Shown: one piece after another, positions 8,966 to 18,043 of the stretch | Numbering within the stretch: position 1 is the stretch's first letter | Layout of the letters: every line of letters begins with the position of its first letter | Assembly: GCA_003278855.1 (NCBI GenBank) | Contig: QCCU01000003.1 | Coordinates: forward strand, 59,593-123,592 | Reading direction: 5' to 3' | Length of the DNA: 64,000 nucleotides | Origin: Prochlorococcus sp. AG-347-M23 | GTDB lineage: Bacteria > Cyanobacteriota > Cyanobacteriia > PCC-6307 > Cyanobiaceae | The notes under the pieces: generated by a model | What the model was told of the DNA's origin: nothing | Databases searched by the model: none | What the model saw: only the letters and a program-made list of their open reading frames with translations | Translations under genes and position numbers: made by a program

Positions 8966-9583
8966 ATGAAACTTAATCAAATAATTAATTTACATAAGGG
9001 GCTCACTGCATTTGTAGTGATTGCTCTTATGATTTTTTTTGATAATTTTACGATCGCTCCCTACGTTTATTTAGCTCTGCATGGTACTTATGGATTACTT
9101 TGGCTTCTAAAAGAAAAGATATTCCCGGACCCTTATTTTAAAGAAAAAATCAATTTTTTAACTTCAGTTACTGGTTTCATTTTCCTTGGAAGTTACTGGG
9201 TAGCTCCCTACATTCTTATCTCATCTCAGAAATCTGTTCCAAATATCGTAATAGCTGCATCTGTATCTATAAATATTATTGGAGTGTTTCTACACTTTGC
9301 TAGTGATGCCCAAAAATATTTTTCTCTTAAATTAAAAAAAGATCTAATCAAAGAAGGATTTTTCAAAAATATAAGGAATACAAATTATCTAGGAGAAATA
9401 CTAATTTATCTATCATTCGCCATACTTTCAATGAGTTTTATACCATTAGTAATTCTTGCAATATTTTTCTCTATAGTTTTTCTACCAAGAATGATAAAAA
9501 AAGATAAATCGCTCTCAAAATATGATTCATTCGAAGAATACAAAAAGAAAAGTGGTCTTATATTGCCTAAATTAAATGTCTGA
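8966..9583 (+). CDS. isoprenylcysteine methyltransferase/DUF1295-like membrane protein
   Basis: A polytopic membrane protein of 205 residues, with about five spans. The C-terminal half, with HFASDAQKYF, then a glycine-containing turn and NTNYLGEILIYLSF, resembles the ICMT / steroid 5-alpha-reductase-like group (DUF1295 and relatives). These are membrane methyltransferases or reductases acting on lipids, and the real substrate here is unknown. The last eight bases overlap the start of the next gene (ATGTCTGA), implying translational coupling with the pyridoxamine-oxidase-like protein. Confidence 0.75.
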   Translation: MKLNQIINLHKGLTAFVVIALMIFFDNFTIAPYVYLALHGTYGLLWLLKEKIFPDPYFKEKINFLTSVTGFIFLGSYWVAPYILISSQKSVPNIVIAASVSINIIGVFLHFASDAQKYFSLKLKKDLIKEGFFKNIRNTNYLGEILIYLSFAILSMSFIPLVILAIFFSIVFLPRMIKKDKSLSKYDSFEEYKKKSGLILPKLNV

Positions 9584-10127
9584 TAAGAACCTACCCAGTT
9601 GGAGGCAAGATTTAAAATCTTCTAGAAAAAAAGAGGGCAAATCACCATCTAATAGATGGATACAGCTTGCAACAGTCAGCGAAGAAAATGAGCCAAGATT
9701 AAGAACAGTTGTTTTCAGAGGATGGCATAAAGATAGTTCAATGATTATTTTTACAGATAGAAGGAGTGAAAAAATTGGGCATTTAAAATCTAACCCTAAT
9801 GCAGAAATATTATGGTTCTTTTTGAAAACCAAATCACAATATAGATTTAAAGGGAAAATACATGAATTAAGTGATAACAAAAATTATTGGGATTTATTAT
9901 CAGAAAAATCAAAATCTTCTTGGTTTTGGGGATCTCCTGGAGAGAAAATAAACCCAAAAGTCCAATCTACTTATGAAATATTATCCAATCTACCGAAGTC
10001 AGAAAATTTTGTAGTTCTAAATTTTGAAATCGATTCAGTAGATCTTCTTAAATTAGAACAGCCTGTTCATAAAAGATATCTTTGGGAAAAGATTAACAAA
10101 TGGGAAAAGTTTGAAATTAATCCTTAA
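9576..10127 (+). CDS. pyridoxamine-phosphate-oxidase-like FMN-binding protein
   Basis: A protein of 183 residues of the Alr4036-type PNPOx family. It opens with LPSWRQDLKSSRK, and the FMN-binding region is RWIQLATVSEENEPRLRTVVFRGW followed by FTDRRSEKIGHLKSNPNAEILWFF. The C terminus LEQPVHKRYLWE matches the family end. True PdxH makes pyridoxal phosphate; members of this subgroup are often of untested activity. It is coupled to the preceding membrane protein by an eight-base overlap. Confidence 0.82.
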   Translation: MSDKNLPSWRQDLKSSRKKEGKSPSNRWIQLATVSEENEPRLRTVVFRGWHKDSSMIIFTDRRSEKIGHLKSNPNAEILWFFLKTKSQYRFKGKIHELSDNKNYWDLLSEKSKSSWFWGSPGEKINPKVQSTYEILSNLPKSENFVVLNFEIDSVDLLKLEQPVHKRYLWEKINKWEKFEINP

Positions 10128-10201
10128 ATATTTCTAAATTGTATATTTAGGTTGAAAAACATATAGTGATCAGTCAGTTTTAAAAAAGAAGTATTATTCA
10201 T

Positions 10202-10375
10202 ATGAATTTCTCAGAAATTCCAGAAAACCCTTTTATTTTTTTATCTTGGGTGACAGCTATAGGGCTATTTATAAGTCTTTCTGAAGCGACAATTAAGATA
10301 AAGCTTGAAAAAAGAAATAGTTATCGAAAAAGGTTAGAGCTAATCAATAACCTTTATCCTAAAAAGTTAGCTTGA
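10202..10375 (+). CDS. small single-span membrane protein
   Basis: A protein of 57 residues with one hydrophobic segment (about residues 11-27, FIFLSWVTAIGLFISLS), followed by a basic tail KRNSYRKRLELINNLYPKKL. Positive-inside logic places the tail in the cytoplasm. The nine final bases overlap the 3' end of the convergent DoxX gene. No family was recognised. Confidence 0.55.
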   Translation: MNFSEIPENPFIFLSWVTAIGLFISLSEATIKIKLEKRNSYRKRLELINNLYPKKLA

Positions 10376-10918
10376 GGTATCTGAGAGTATGTTCGCTTGC
10401 AAAAATTGAAATAAGCCACCTTTATTTGTTTCCTCTTTAACATCAACTTGCTTGGAAGATTTGGTTTTTGTTGAGGGTATAATTTCCTCCTCGTCTTCTG
10501 ATTTCAAAATTCTGATAATGACTTCATCTAAGGAGAAGTTACCAGGGCCTGTTAATGCAATTGAAGTTGCTGAAGCGAAATATAAAAGTAAAAGCTCTAA
10601 TAAGAAAATATTAAAACCTGAAGTAACAAGTGCATGATATATAGCGACTGAAATTGTTCCAACAATTGCCAAAGCTCCAAATCTTGTGGCTAAGCCGATA
10701 ATTAATAACCAACTTCCACCTATTTCTGAGAATGCCGCTATGTATGATAAAAATATTGGAAATGGGAGATGTAATGGTCTTACAAAAGCATCAGCGAAAT
10801 TTTCTATGTTTGCTAATTTTTCATAACCGTGATGTATAAGAACAGTTCCAGTTATAACTCTAAGAATTAATAAAGCAGTATCTTTGCTAAACGACTTGGT
10901 AAGAATTGTTGAAAGCAC
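10367..10918 (-). CDS. DoxX-family membrane protein
   Basis: A protein of 183 residues with four membrane segments. The family opening is ILRVITGTVLIHHGYEKLANIENFADAF, continuing through FGALAIVGTISVAIYHA. DoxX proteins sit in the inner membrane, and some are linked to oxidative-stress defence or quinone-linked oxidases. A hydrophilic, Lys- and Glu-rich C-terminal tail of about 40 residues is additional. A second, shorter DoxX gene lies at 36577-36957. The promoter side (10919-11050) contains an AGTATTTATACT motif that recurs in the window. Confidence 0.85.
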   Translation of the reverse strand: MLSTILTKSFSKDTALLILRVITGTVLIHHGYEKLANIENFADAFVRPLHLPFPIFLSYIAAFSEIGGSWLLIIGLATRFGALAIVGTISVAIYHALVTSGFNIFLLELLLLYFASATSIALTGPGNFSLDEVIIRILKSEDEEEIIPSTKTKSSKQVDVKEETNKGGLFQFLQANILSDTSS

Positions 10919-11053
10919 TATTAAAAAATTATCCTTAAGTAAAAATAACTAGTCACAGTATCCATCGTGGATTAAAGAGCAAAAGTCGCACCTAAATAAG
11001 TATTTATACTTACTTACCAAAGGGGTTATTTTATGATTAGGAATTTAACTAAG

Positions 11054-12208
11054 TTAAAAATTATTTTTTGAAAAATTTTCTAATATTCTCTGATTTATTT
11101 TTGGAATATTTTCTTTAAATTTAAAAAACCCCTTTTTAGCAAATTTCCAAGCAAATAAATCTTCATCCCTCACAAGATTAAAAATTTTTTTATGGTGTAA
11201 ATTTTTAAACTCAGTTATGAAATCATAATTTTCTCCCACTCCAGGATAAATAATGTCTATTTGGTTAGTATTTTTAAAAGTATTTTCCAATGAACAAGGA
11301 TTAATCTGTTCAACATTATCAAATTGCTCTACAAATTCAGAGACCAAATCTTGTTTAAATTTCAAAACAGATTCAGACAATTTAATTTGTCTTTGTTCAT
11401 TTTTTAAGAGGATAATAAATACTTTTTTATAGCTTGGAAGTAAATTTTTAAGGGTTGCAAGGTGCAGATCATTTTCAAACATAATCAGATTATCTGATTT
11501 AGGATCCATATCATTTTTATAAATCTCATCTTCAAATGGTATTTGATTAGATTCTTCAAGAAAAATTTGTTGATTACTTATTTTTTCTACATTATATCTA
11601 TTATTCGAAAACTTTCTGAGGTTAGATGATGAAAAAAGATATTGTTTTCCCTTTGTTTGCAGTCCTCCGACCCATCTCCAGCTAAGGAGATTAGATGAAG
11701 CATCTCCATCAAAAAGATATTTAAAGAAAAACTTTGCTCCCAATTGCCATGGGAGGCCTAAATTAAATATCCAAGTACTCGCAAACCACATTCTTGTATG
11801 GTTATGCAAATAGTTATACTGCTTTAATTCATGTACCCAAGAATTAAAAAAATCTAATTCTGTATTGCCATTAATTGCACTTTCATATAATTCATAATCA
11901 AAATCGAGATTGTTTTCTGAAATAAAATTTCTCCAAACTTTAGGTCTATTTTCCATCCACCCTTTCCAGTAAACTCTCCAAAATATTTCTTCAACAAATT
12001 TAGTTGAATTTTTGATTTTGTAGTTACTTTTAATGTCATGGATCAGATCATATTCCGATAATATTCTATGAGTAATGAAAGGTGATAATTTTGAAACTGA
12101 ACTTTCGTTATTTGGCCCAAAATCAAAATTTCTTAATTTTGCATAATCATTGATTTTGTATTTCGCAAAATTTTCCCAGGTATTTTGAGCTTTTAATAAA
12201 AATGACAT
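11054..12208 (-). CDS. photolyase/cryptochrome homologue with swapped domain order
   Basis: A protein of 384 residues. Residues 30-205 are the helical FAD-binding domain: SKLSPFITHRILS, FVEEIFWRVYWKGW, NHTRMWFASTWIFN, LFDGDASSNLLSWRWVGG. Photolyases normally carry an alpha/beta antenna domain before this; here the protein starts almost directly at the FAD domain. Instead residues 241-384 look like that antenna domain, because LIMFENDLHL (241-250) closely resembles the classical LVWFRNDLRL opening, followed by alternating strands and helices. This suggests a circular permutation. Activity could be DNA repair or light sensing. It is divergent from the ligase-like gene at 12486. Confidence 0.75.
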   Translation of the reverse strand: MSFLLKAQNTWENFAKYKINDYAKLRNFDFGPNNESSVSKLSPFITHRILSEYDLIHDIKSNYKIKNSTKFVEEIFWRVYWKGWMENRPKVWRNFISENNLDFDYELYESAINGNTELDFFNSWVHELKQYNYLHNHTRMWFASTWIFNLGLPWQLGAKFFFKYLFDGDASSNLLSWRWVGGLQTKGKQYLFSSSNLRKFSNNRYNVEKISNQQIFLEESNQIPFEDEIYKNDMDPKSDNLIMFENDLHLATLKNLLPSYKKVFIILLKNEQRQIKLSESVLKFKQDLVSEFVEQFDNVEQINPCSLENTFKNTNQIDIIYPGVGENYDFITEFKNLHHKKIFNLVRDEDLFAWKFAKKGFFKFKENIPKINQRILENFSKNNF

Positions 12209-12393
12209 TTTCTCATAACTTTAAAAAATTTTTTTTTGTATTGATATAAATTTCAAAATTTTGCCTTTAAATTAATCCTTAAAATTTTCTATTTTACTTT
12301 TTAAGTAAATATGTTTGATTGAAGTATTTAATTTAAACGCATTATCAGTACAATTTATACTCTTAAATCGCTCTCTGCGTAGGAGGATATTTA

Positions 12394-12456
12394 GTGGCCA
12401 ATTACTTTTTAGATCTAATTTTAATTTTCAAATCTTTATTTAATGATTTTTTCTAA
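12394..12456 (+). CDS. putative 20-residue microprotein
   Basis: A GTG start lies seven bases after a perfect AGGAGG (12381-12386), which is rare in this genome. The frame encodes a hydrophobic peptide of 20 residues ending LIFKSLFNDFF. A TATACT -10-like box lies at about 12356. It could be a microprotein or a leader for the ligase-like gene 30 bases downstream. Confidence 0.4.
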   Translation: MANYFLDLILIFKSLFNDFF

Positions 12457-12485
12457 AAGATTTTTAAATATTAATCAAAATTATT

Positions 12486-13235
12486 ATGAATAATTTATTA
12501 GTGAGAGATGTTAAGTATCTAGATGAACAATACAGAATAGGTGAAGGCATAATTTCGGATGATGCATTTAAGCAACTTGAGAAGCTCTTTATTCCTGTTG
12601 ATCCAAAGCCTGATTACTTTAATCAAAAAAATAATAAACTTTTGCCAAAATTAGCCAAAGAAAACTATAAAGAATTTTTAGAAAGTTTATTAACAAAAAC
12701 AAGATTAAGCATTCAACCAAAAATTGATGGCTGTGCTATTGCAATTAGATATATAGATGGCAAGTTTAATAAGGCTATTACACAAAAAGGATTTGATGTC
12801 TCAAGCAAAATTAAACAAATTAAAAATGTCCCCGATTGTATTCCTATCAAACGAGATTTTCAAATTAGAGGTGAACTATACGCTACAAACCAAGTTGCCG
12901 GCATTTCCCAAAGAATTACAAGAAAATACCTCAATGATAAGAAAGGGATTGGAAAAAGTCTCCGCTTTTGTTGTTTCCAAATACTTAATGGAAGACTTAA
13001 TCAATATGAAACCCTTAACTATCTTAAAAAATGTGGCTTCAGCACCCCTGACAGTTACTTCACAAATCATACAAGCGAAATCCAAATATATAAAAAAAAT
13101 TGGTTAGAGAAAAAAATATTTGCGAAATATCCAACTAATGGGATAGTTATAAAAATAAATAGTAGGAAATTACAGTTACTTAGAGAGAAAAGTTTATCTC
13201 AAAATAACGAATGGCAATATGCAATTGAAAAATGA
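12486..13235 (+). CDS. minimal NAD-dependent DNA ligase-like nucleotidyltransferase
   Basis: A protein of 249 residues corresponding only to the first two modules of bacterial LigA. Residues 1-40 (YLDEQYRIGEGIISDDAFKQL) resemble the NMN-binding Ia domain. The adenylation domain follows, with motif I PKIDG (Lys79 would accept AMP), RGELY at 128-132, NGIVIKI at 218-224 and WQYAIEK at 243-249 as motif V. The OB fold, zinc finger, HhH and BRCT domains of a full ligase (about 670 residues) are absent. Possible roles are nick sealing with partner proteins, an RNA/DNA adenylyltransferase, or a decaying relic; all catalytic motifs are intact. It lies next to the photolyase homologue. Confidence 0.78.
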   Translation: MNNLLVRDVKYLDEQYRIGEGIISDDAFKQLEKLFIPVDPKPDYFNQKNNKLLPKLAKENYKEFLESLLTKTRLSIQPKIDGCAIAIRYIDGKFNKAITQKGFDVSSKIKQIKNVPDCIPIKRDFQIRGELYATNQVAGISQRITRKYLNDKKGIGKSLRFCCFQILNGRLNQYETLNYLKKCGFSTPDSYFTNHTSEIQIYKKNWLEKKIFAKYPTNGIVIKINSRKLQLLREKSLSQNNEWQYAIEK

Positions 13236-13343
13236 TATTAAATACTACCTTCAATAAGAGCTCACGATACTGACTTCCAGTATTTACAGTGGAAAAGTAA
13301 TTAAATTTTGGTTAAATTCCAAAGCAATTTGCAGGATTACTAA

Positions 13344-14273
13344 ATGACTGCCACTTTTTCAAGACCTGAAATCTCTAACTGGGAAACATCTAATATTCCA
13401 AACCTTACAGGCAAAACAGCGCTAATTACTGGTGCGAATAGTGGCCTTGGATACTACACTGCAAAAGCCTTAGCAGAAAAAAATGCTCATGTTGTTATAG
13501 CTTGTAGATCACTCGAAAAAGCTAATCAAACTATCAAAAAACTTAAAGGTCTTAATCCTGAAGGATTATTTAAACCTTTAGAATTAGATTTGTCAGATTT
13601 AAAAAATATTGTTGAAGTTCAGTCCAAAATTTTTGATAATTTTGAAAATTTGGATTTACTAATCAATAATGCAGGCATTATGCATCCGCCTAAAACTCTT
13701 AGTGCCCAAGGATATGAAATACAATTTGCAGTTAATCATCTAGCTCATATGCTTTTGACTCTAAAGCTACTTCCAATTATTGAAAAAAAAGAAGAATCTA
13801 GAATAGTGACAGTGACTTCCGGAGCACAATTTTTTGGCAAAGTTGGTTGGGGAAATCTGAAAGCAGAGAACTATTACAACAAATGGGAATCTTACTCCAA
13901 TAGCAAATTGGCAAATGTAATGTTTGCGTTGGAACTAAATGAGAACTTAAAGCACAAAAATATACTTTCTTTAGCTGCTCACCCAGGAATTGCAAAAACT
14001 AATCTCTTTACTGCTCAAAAACCTAACCCTGGTCCATTAGAAACATTCTCATTGGAATTATTTAGTCCTATTTTTCAAACTGCTGAGATGGGTGCTTTAC
14101 CACAGCTTTTTGCAGCTACTTCACCAGACGCAAGAGGCGGTGATCATTATGGTCCTAGATTTAATTTCAGAGGTCATCCAAAACTATCCCCTACTTCTCC
14201 TTTCGCCATGAATAAAAAAGAAAGAAAAAATTTATGGGAAAAAAGCCTCGAAATACTAAATAACTTCTTATAA
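13344..14273 (+). CDS. short-chain dehydrogenase/reductase
   Basis: An NAD(P)-dependent oxidoreductase of 309 residues. The nucleotide motif TGANSGLG is at 29-36, NNAG at 108-111, a Ser around 159, and the catalytic YSNSK at 184-188. The overall layout (NLTGKTALITGANSGLG, then ACRSLEKA) resembles the retinol-dehydrogenase / protochlorophyllide-reductase-like subgroup, but it is not POR itself. The substrate is unknown. The last six bases overlap the convergent gene at 14268. Confidence 0.88.
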   Translation: MTATFSRPEISNWETSNIPNLTGKTALITGANSGLGYYTAKALAEKNAHVVIACRSLEKANQTIKKLKGLNPEGLFKPLELDLSDLKNIVEVQSKIFDNFENLDLLINNAGIMHPPKTLSAQGYEIQFAVNHLAHMLLTLKLLPIIEKKEESRIVTVTSGAQFFGKVGWGNLKAENYYNKWESYSNSKLANVMFALELNENLKHKNILSLAAHPGIAKTNLFTAQKPNPGPLETFSLELFSPIFQTAEMGALPQLFAATSPDARGGDHYGPRFNFRGHPKLSPTSPFAMNKKERKNLWEKSLEILNNFL

Positions 14274-14534
14274 ATTTTTCATTTTTACTAACTTTAGAAA
14301 ATACTTTAAGATATGTAATTCACTCTCTGAGAGTTTCATGAATTCTGTTAAGGCATCATAATTTTTTTCATCAATTTTTTTTGACAATTGAATAAAACTA
14401 TCATGGTTTTCATTAACAAAGCGTTCAGCAATTTGAGACGGAGTTAAACCCTGTTCAATTAATTCACCTGGAGCATTTTTCTCCCACTTTTCATAAAACC
14501 AAGAGAACCAATATTTTGCAGTATTATCTTCCAT
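14268..14534 (-). CDS. small conserved protein, paralogue of 24995-25312
   Basis: An acidic, helical protein of 88 residues. It shares a pattern with the protein encoded at 24995-25312: a Trp-Phe-x-Trp start (WFSWFYEKWE), an A-E-x-F-(I/V)-x-x-N segment, and a C-terminal (E/D)-x-L-x-x-F-x-K-L-(S/T)-E-x-E-(L/M)-H core. The function is unknown. It converges with the dehydrogenase, overlapping it by six bases. Confidence 0.65.
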   Translation of the reverse strand: MEDNTAKYWFSWFYEKWEKNAPGELIEQGLTPSQIAERFVNENHDSFIQLSKKIDEKNYDALTEFMKLSESELHILKYFLKLVKMKNL

Positions 14535-14634
14535 TAATTAACTTTTCTTGGGCGAATACTATAAATACTGTAGAAAAATCTCATGATTGAATTACCCTTT
14601 AAACACAATTAATATAAATGCAATTATAAATTTA

Positions 14635-16065
14635 ATGATAGATAATTATTCAAGTAAAAGAAATATTAATCTTGTAATTGGATTAGGTAAATCTGGATTT
14701 TGGGCTGCCAAGTATTTGAGAAGCATCAATAAGAGAGTAATTGTTTGGGAAAGTAAAGATGGGATAGAATTCTTAGAAAGAAAAACAGCATTAGAAGAGC
14801 TTAATATCATAGTTTCTCTAAATAAAGAATTTGTATTTGAAGAAATTCAACCTTTTTTGAAAGAGATCGAATCAGTTGTTGTAAGTCCATCAATACCTTA
14901 TGACCATATAACTATTATTGAATTAAAAAAAAAGGGAATTAAAGTAATTGGAGAAATTAATATTGCATGGGAAATTTTAAAAGACACAAATTGGATAGGT
15001 ATTACTGGCACTAATGGTAAGACTACTGTTACTCATCTACTAAGCCATATACTCTGTGATACTGGATTATATGCTCCTTTCGCTGGAAATATTGGTACAC
15101 CTTTATGTAAGTATGCTCACTCCAAAAAACATGAAAAAATTGATTGGGTTGTAGCTGAATTAAGCAGTTATCAAATTGAAATATCTCCAGAAGTAAAACC
15201 AAATATTGGAATATGGACAACCTTCACAGAAGATCATCTTGAAAGACATAAAACACTTGAAAACTATTTCAACATAAAAAAAAGCTTGTTAGAAAAATCT
15301 GATTTTAGAATTTATAATTATGACGATAAAAACCTAAAAAATCACTACAGTTCGCTATCAAGAGGGGTTTGGATAACTACTAGTTTCGATAAATCAAATT
15401 TTATTCATTGCGATTATTGGATAGATGAACAAGCTTACATTGTTGAAAGAGGTAAGAAATTATTTAAACTTGAACATTTTTCTTTAAAAGGAATGCATAA
15501 TCTGCAAAATCTTTTATTGGTAATTGCAGCAGCAAGAAAAGTTGGATTATCTGGCAAGAAGATTAAAGATTCTTTATCTAATTACAAACAATTACCACAT
15601 AGGATGGAAACAATTTATAAAAATAATGATCTGGAAATCATTAATGATAGTAAAGCTACAAATTTTGACTCATCTATTGCGGGAATAAGTTCAATTGAAG
15701 GTCAAATAATAATCATTGTTGGGGGTAGATTAAAAGGCAATGAATATAGTGAGTGGATAAAAGTTATAAAGAAAAAAGTTAAATGTGTTTTCCTTTTTGG
15801 AGAAAGCTCAAAAGTCCTAAAAATGGCGCTTATTAATGAAGGATTTAAAAAAAATATTTTTGAATTTTCAGAACTAAAAGATCTTTTAAATTTTGTTTTT
15901 CATTATTTACAAAATAATAAGGTTGGAACATTATTATTTTCACCTTCATGTTCTAGTTTTGATCAATTTAAAAATTATGAAGAGCGTGGAGATTATTTCA
16001 AAAAACTAATAAGTGAAAAATTAAAGGTTAATAAATCCATTTTTTGTTCAAGTATCATTTCGTAA
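14635..16065 (+). CDS. murD: UDP-N-acetylmuramoylalanine--D-glutamate ligase
   Basis: An ATP-dependent cytoplasmic ligase that adds D-Glu to UDP-MurNAc-L-Ala in peptidoglycan synthesis. The N-terminal UDP-binding domain begins [11 protein letters not shown], the ATP loop GTNGKTT is at about 125-131, and the C-terminal domain carries the [11 protein letters not shown] motif near residue 340. I placed the start at ATG 14635 (476 residues), which fits the usual MurD length; the frame is open back to a TTG at 14587. The final [20 protein letters not shown] is the conserved Mur ligase ending. Confidence 0.95.
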   Translation: MIDNYSSKRNINLVIGLGKSGFWAAKYLRSINKRVIVWESKDGIEFLERKTALEELNIIVSLNKEFVFEEIQPFLKEIESVVVSPSIPYDHITIIELKKKGIKVIGEINIAWEILKDTNWIGITGTNGKTTVTHLLSHILCDTGLYAPFAGNIGTPLCKYAHSKKHEKIDWVVAELSSYQIEISPEVKPNIGIWTTFTEDHLERHKTLENYFNIKKSLLEKSDFRIYNYDDKNLKNHYSSLSRGVWITTSFDKSNFIHCDYWIDEQAYIVERGKKLFKLEHFSLKGMHNLQNLLLVIAAARKVGLSGKKIKDSLSNYKQLPHRMETIYKNNDLEIINDSKATNFDSSIAGISSIEGQIIIIVGGRLKGNEYSEWIKVIKKKVKCVFLFGESSKVLKMALINEGFKKNIFEFSELKDLLNFVFHYLQNNKVGTLLFSPSCSSFDQFKNYEERGDYFKKLISEKLKVNKSIFCSSIIS

Positions 16066-16151
16066 TTTTCAGGTCGGTCATCACAACCGTTTACCATCTA
16101 GCAAATATTCACTTAATTAGTTAGATTTTGACTATAAGTTAACCACTAGCA

Positions 16152-16466
16152 ATGAGTGAATCTAACAATTTACCTCAAGCAATAAGTCATAAAAAATTAA
16201 GTAACTTGATGCTTAAGGCACAAAAGGATTCTCATTTTTCTGATGAATTAGCAGAAATAGAAAGCCCTGAAAAAAGAGAATTTGAAGAGTTAATCAACAA
16301 TTGGGAAGCTTCAACTAAGAAGGTAGTTAATGAGTTATCAAAAAGAAAAGAGAATTTACTAAAAGATAAATCACCAAATTCTTTAATTGCACTTGGTGCT
16401 ATGGAAGTTCACCTTAATATGGCTTTGCAAGCCTTAAATGCATTTAATAAAGGCGTTGATGGGTAA
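16152..16466 (+). CDS. conserved hypothetical protein
   Basis: A protein of 104 residues, charged and mostly helical, with no membrane span. It contains an acidic central stretch (SPEKREFEELINNWEAST) and ends in GAMEVHLNMALQALNAFNKG. No known domain was recognised. It stands between murD and the pirin gene with its own 86-base upstream gap. Confidence 0.65.
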   Translation: MSESNNLPQAISHKKLSNLMLKAQKDSHFSDELAEIESPEKREFEELINNWEASTKKVVNELSKRKENLLKDKSPNSLIALGAMEVHLNMALQALNAFNKGVDG

Positions 16467-16479
16467 AATAACATATAAA

Positions 16480-17211
16480 CTATAAGGAAGGCATCGAAAA
16501 TAATAGAAAATCTAAGTTTTTTTCAGTATCTATAGAAACATCATCATAATAATTAACTTCAAAACCCAAGCCATCTCCAGATTCTAAAAATATATTTGAA
16601 TTAGAGTCTTTACTCTTTAATAAAAGATTACCTTCTATTATTTGTATCCAATTATATTTATCGATTTTTAATGGCAATTTTTTTTCTTTAATTGGCTTAT
16701 ATTTACAACGCCATAAAGAGATACTTTGATTTAGAAAAAGCTTATTATTTTTACCGTCTTTGTAATTAAAAATAAGATTGTCCCACAAATTTTCATCTAA
16801 TGAAATTTGATCATATCGAGGTTTGATATTTTCTTTTTGAGGGTATATCCAAATCTGGAACAACTTACAGTTCTCATTTTCTTCATTCTTCTCGCTATGA
16901 GAGATACCAGTACCTGCAGACATAACTTGTACTTCATCTTTGTGAATTTTTCCAAGATTATTTAACGAGTCTCTATGAGTTATTGCTCCTTTTGTTACGA
17001 CAGTAATTATTTCCATATTTGCATGAGAATGTGTGTTAAATCCTGCATTAGGAGAAATAATATCTTCGTTTATAACTCTAATTTTCCCAAAATTATCCCA
17101 TTTTGGATCTCTATGCTCTGCGAAAGAAAATGAATGCATTGAATGCAGCCAATCTCTTCTTGATAAAAATCTATCATCGGATTTTCTTATTTTAATAATA
17201 TTAAAAACCAT
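16480..17211 (-). CDS. pirin-family bicupin
   Basis: A protein of 243 residues. The N-terminal cupin carries the pirin iron-site pattern: FNTHSHANMEIITVV, then HRDSLNN, and later MSAGTGISHSE. Bacterial pirins bind Fe or other metals and some have quercetinase activity; others act as regulators. I chose the ATG at 17211; a TTG one codon upstream is also in frame. It converges with the gene ending at 16466. Confidence 0.87.
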   Translation of the reverse strand: MVFNIIKIRKSDDRFLSRRDWLHSMHSFSFAEHRDPKWDNFGKIRVINEDIISPNAGFNTHSHANMEIITVVTKGAITHRDSLNNLGKIHKDEVQVMSAGTGISHSEKNEENENCKLFQIWIYPQKENIKPRYDQISLDENLWDNLIFNYKDGKNNKLFLNQSISLWRCKYKPIKEKKLPLKIDKYNWIQIIEGNLLLKSKDSNSNIFLESGDGLGFEVNYYDDVSIDTEKNLDFLLFSMPSL

Positions 17212-17306
17212 CAAAATTAAATAGAATAAAAAAATTCTAAATAATTAGAAAAATATTTGTAAAATTTTTTTGATAAATTATTCCTAAAAAAAAGCAAATA
17301 TCAAAT

Positions 17307-17435
17307 TTAAAAATTTATTTTACTCTGAGCCTTATTAGCCTTTGTCAATATTTTTTGTGCTTCATCTCTTGTAAGGCATTTTTCTGCTTTTACATTTAAG
17401 TTTTTAAGTTTTTGCAGTTGCTTTGTGTTACTCAT
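17307..17435 (-). CDS. small basic protein
   Basis: A protein of 42 residues starting at ATG 17435, very rich in Lys (MSNTKQLQKLKNLNVKAEKC, then LTRDEAQKILTKANKAQSK). A purine-rich AAGAAAGGG ribosome site precedes it. It is helical with one Cys and no membrane span. Function unknown. Confidence 0.5.
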   Translation of the reverse strand: MSNTKQLQKLKNLNVKAEKCLTRDEAQKILTKANKAQSKINF

Positions 17436-17500
17436 AATTTAACCCTTTCTTAAAGTAATTTTAACATAAGTTTAAATTAATTGCCTCTTAAACCTTTGCA

Positions 17501-18043
17501 TCAAATCGTTTTTAAAGCTTTGAGAATGGAATTATCAGAACAGTATAGAGGATGTATTGGATTATCTTTGATTGTTTTCTTAATTAAAAGCGGTCCAAGA
17601 GGATTATCAAAATTATTTTTTCTGATTGAGTTATATTGCATTATTTTTTTTAATATTCTTTTATTTCTATTTAGAAATTTCCCTTTGTTACCCCAACCTA
17701 ACCATAAATCACAATTTTTATTTTCAGACCAGTGTTTTAAGTTTTTATAAATATGATTATTGTTTAAATACCCAACAGGGTTTTTGTGATTAAAGAGTCT
17801 TCCTGGATTACTTGAAATAAGAGCAAATAAATTGATTAATTTAACTTTGCCATAATTATTATTTTTCGAGATTTTAATTATCTTTTTTGTTGTATTATCC
17901 AAGAAAACTGCATCTGATAATGAAGGATTTAGACCAATAAAAATAATCTCTTTTTTAGATTTAGAAATCTTATAACTTAAACTCCATCTATATATTTTAT
18001 TAGCACTTATTAAACAATTTCTTTCTAAAAATAAATTTTTCAA
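17501..18043 (-). CDS. DUF1643-family protein
   Basis: A protein of 180 residues matching the DUF1643 layout: an N-terminal YRWSLSYKI, the conserved IIFIGLNPS (about residues 33-41), a VKLINLFALISSNP stretch, and a DLWLGWGNKG segment. Members occur widely and are uncharacterised. It begins with TTG inside a TTGA overlap with the stop of the upstream DUF2214 gene, so the two are translationally coupled. Confidence 0.8.
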   Translation of the reverse strand: MKNLFLERNCLISANKIYRWSLSYKISKSKKEIIFIGLNPSLSDAVFLDNTTKKIIKISKNNNYGKVKLINLFALISSNPGRLFNHKNPVGYLNNNHIYKNLKHWSENKNCDLWLGWGNKGKFLNRNKRILKKIMQYNSIRKNNFDNPLGPLLIKKTIKDNPIHPLYCSDNSILKALKTI

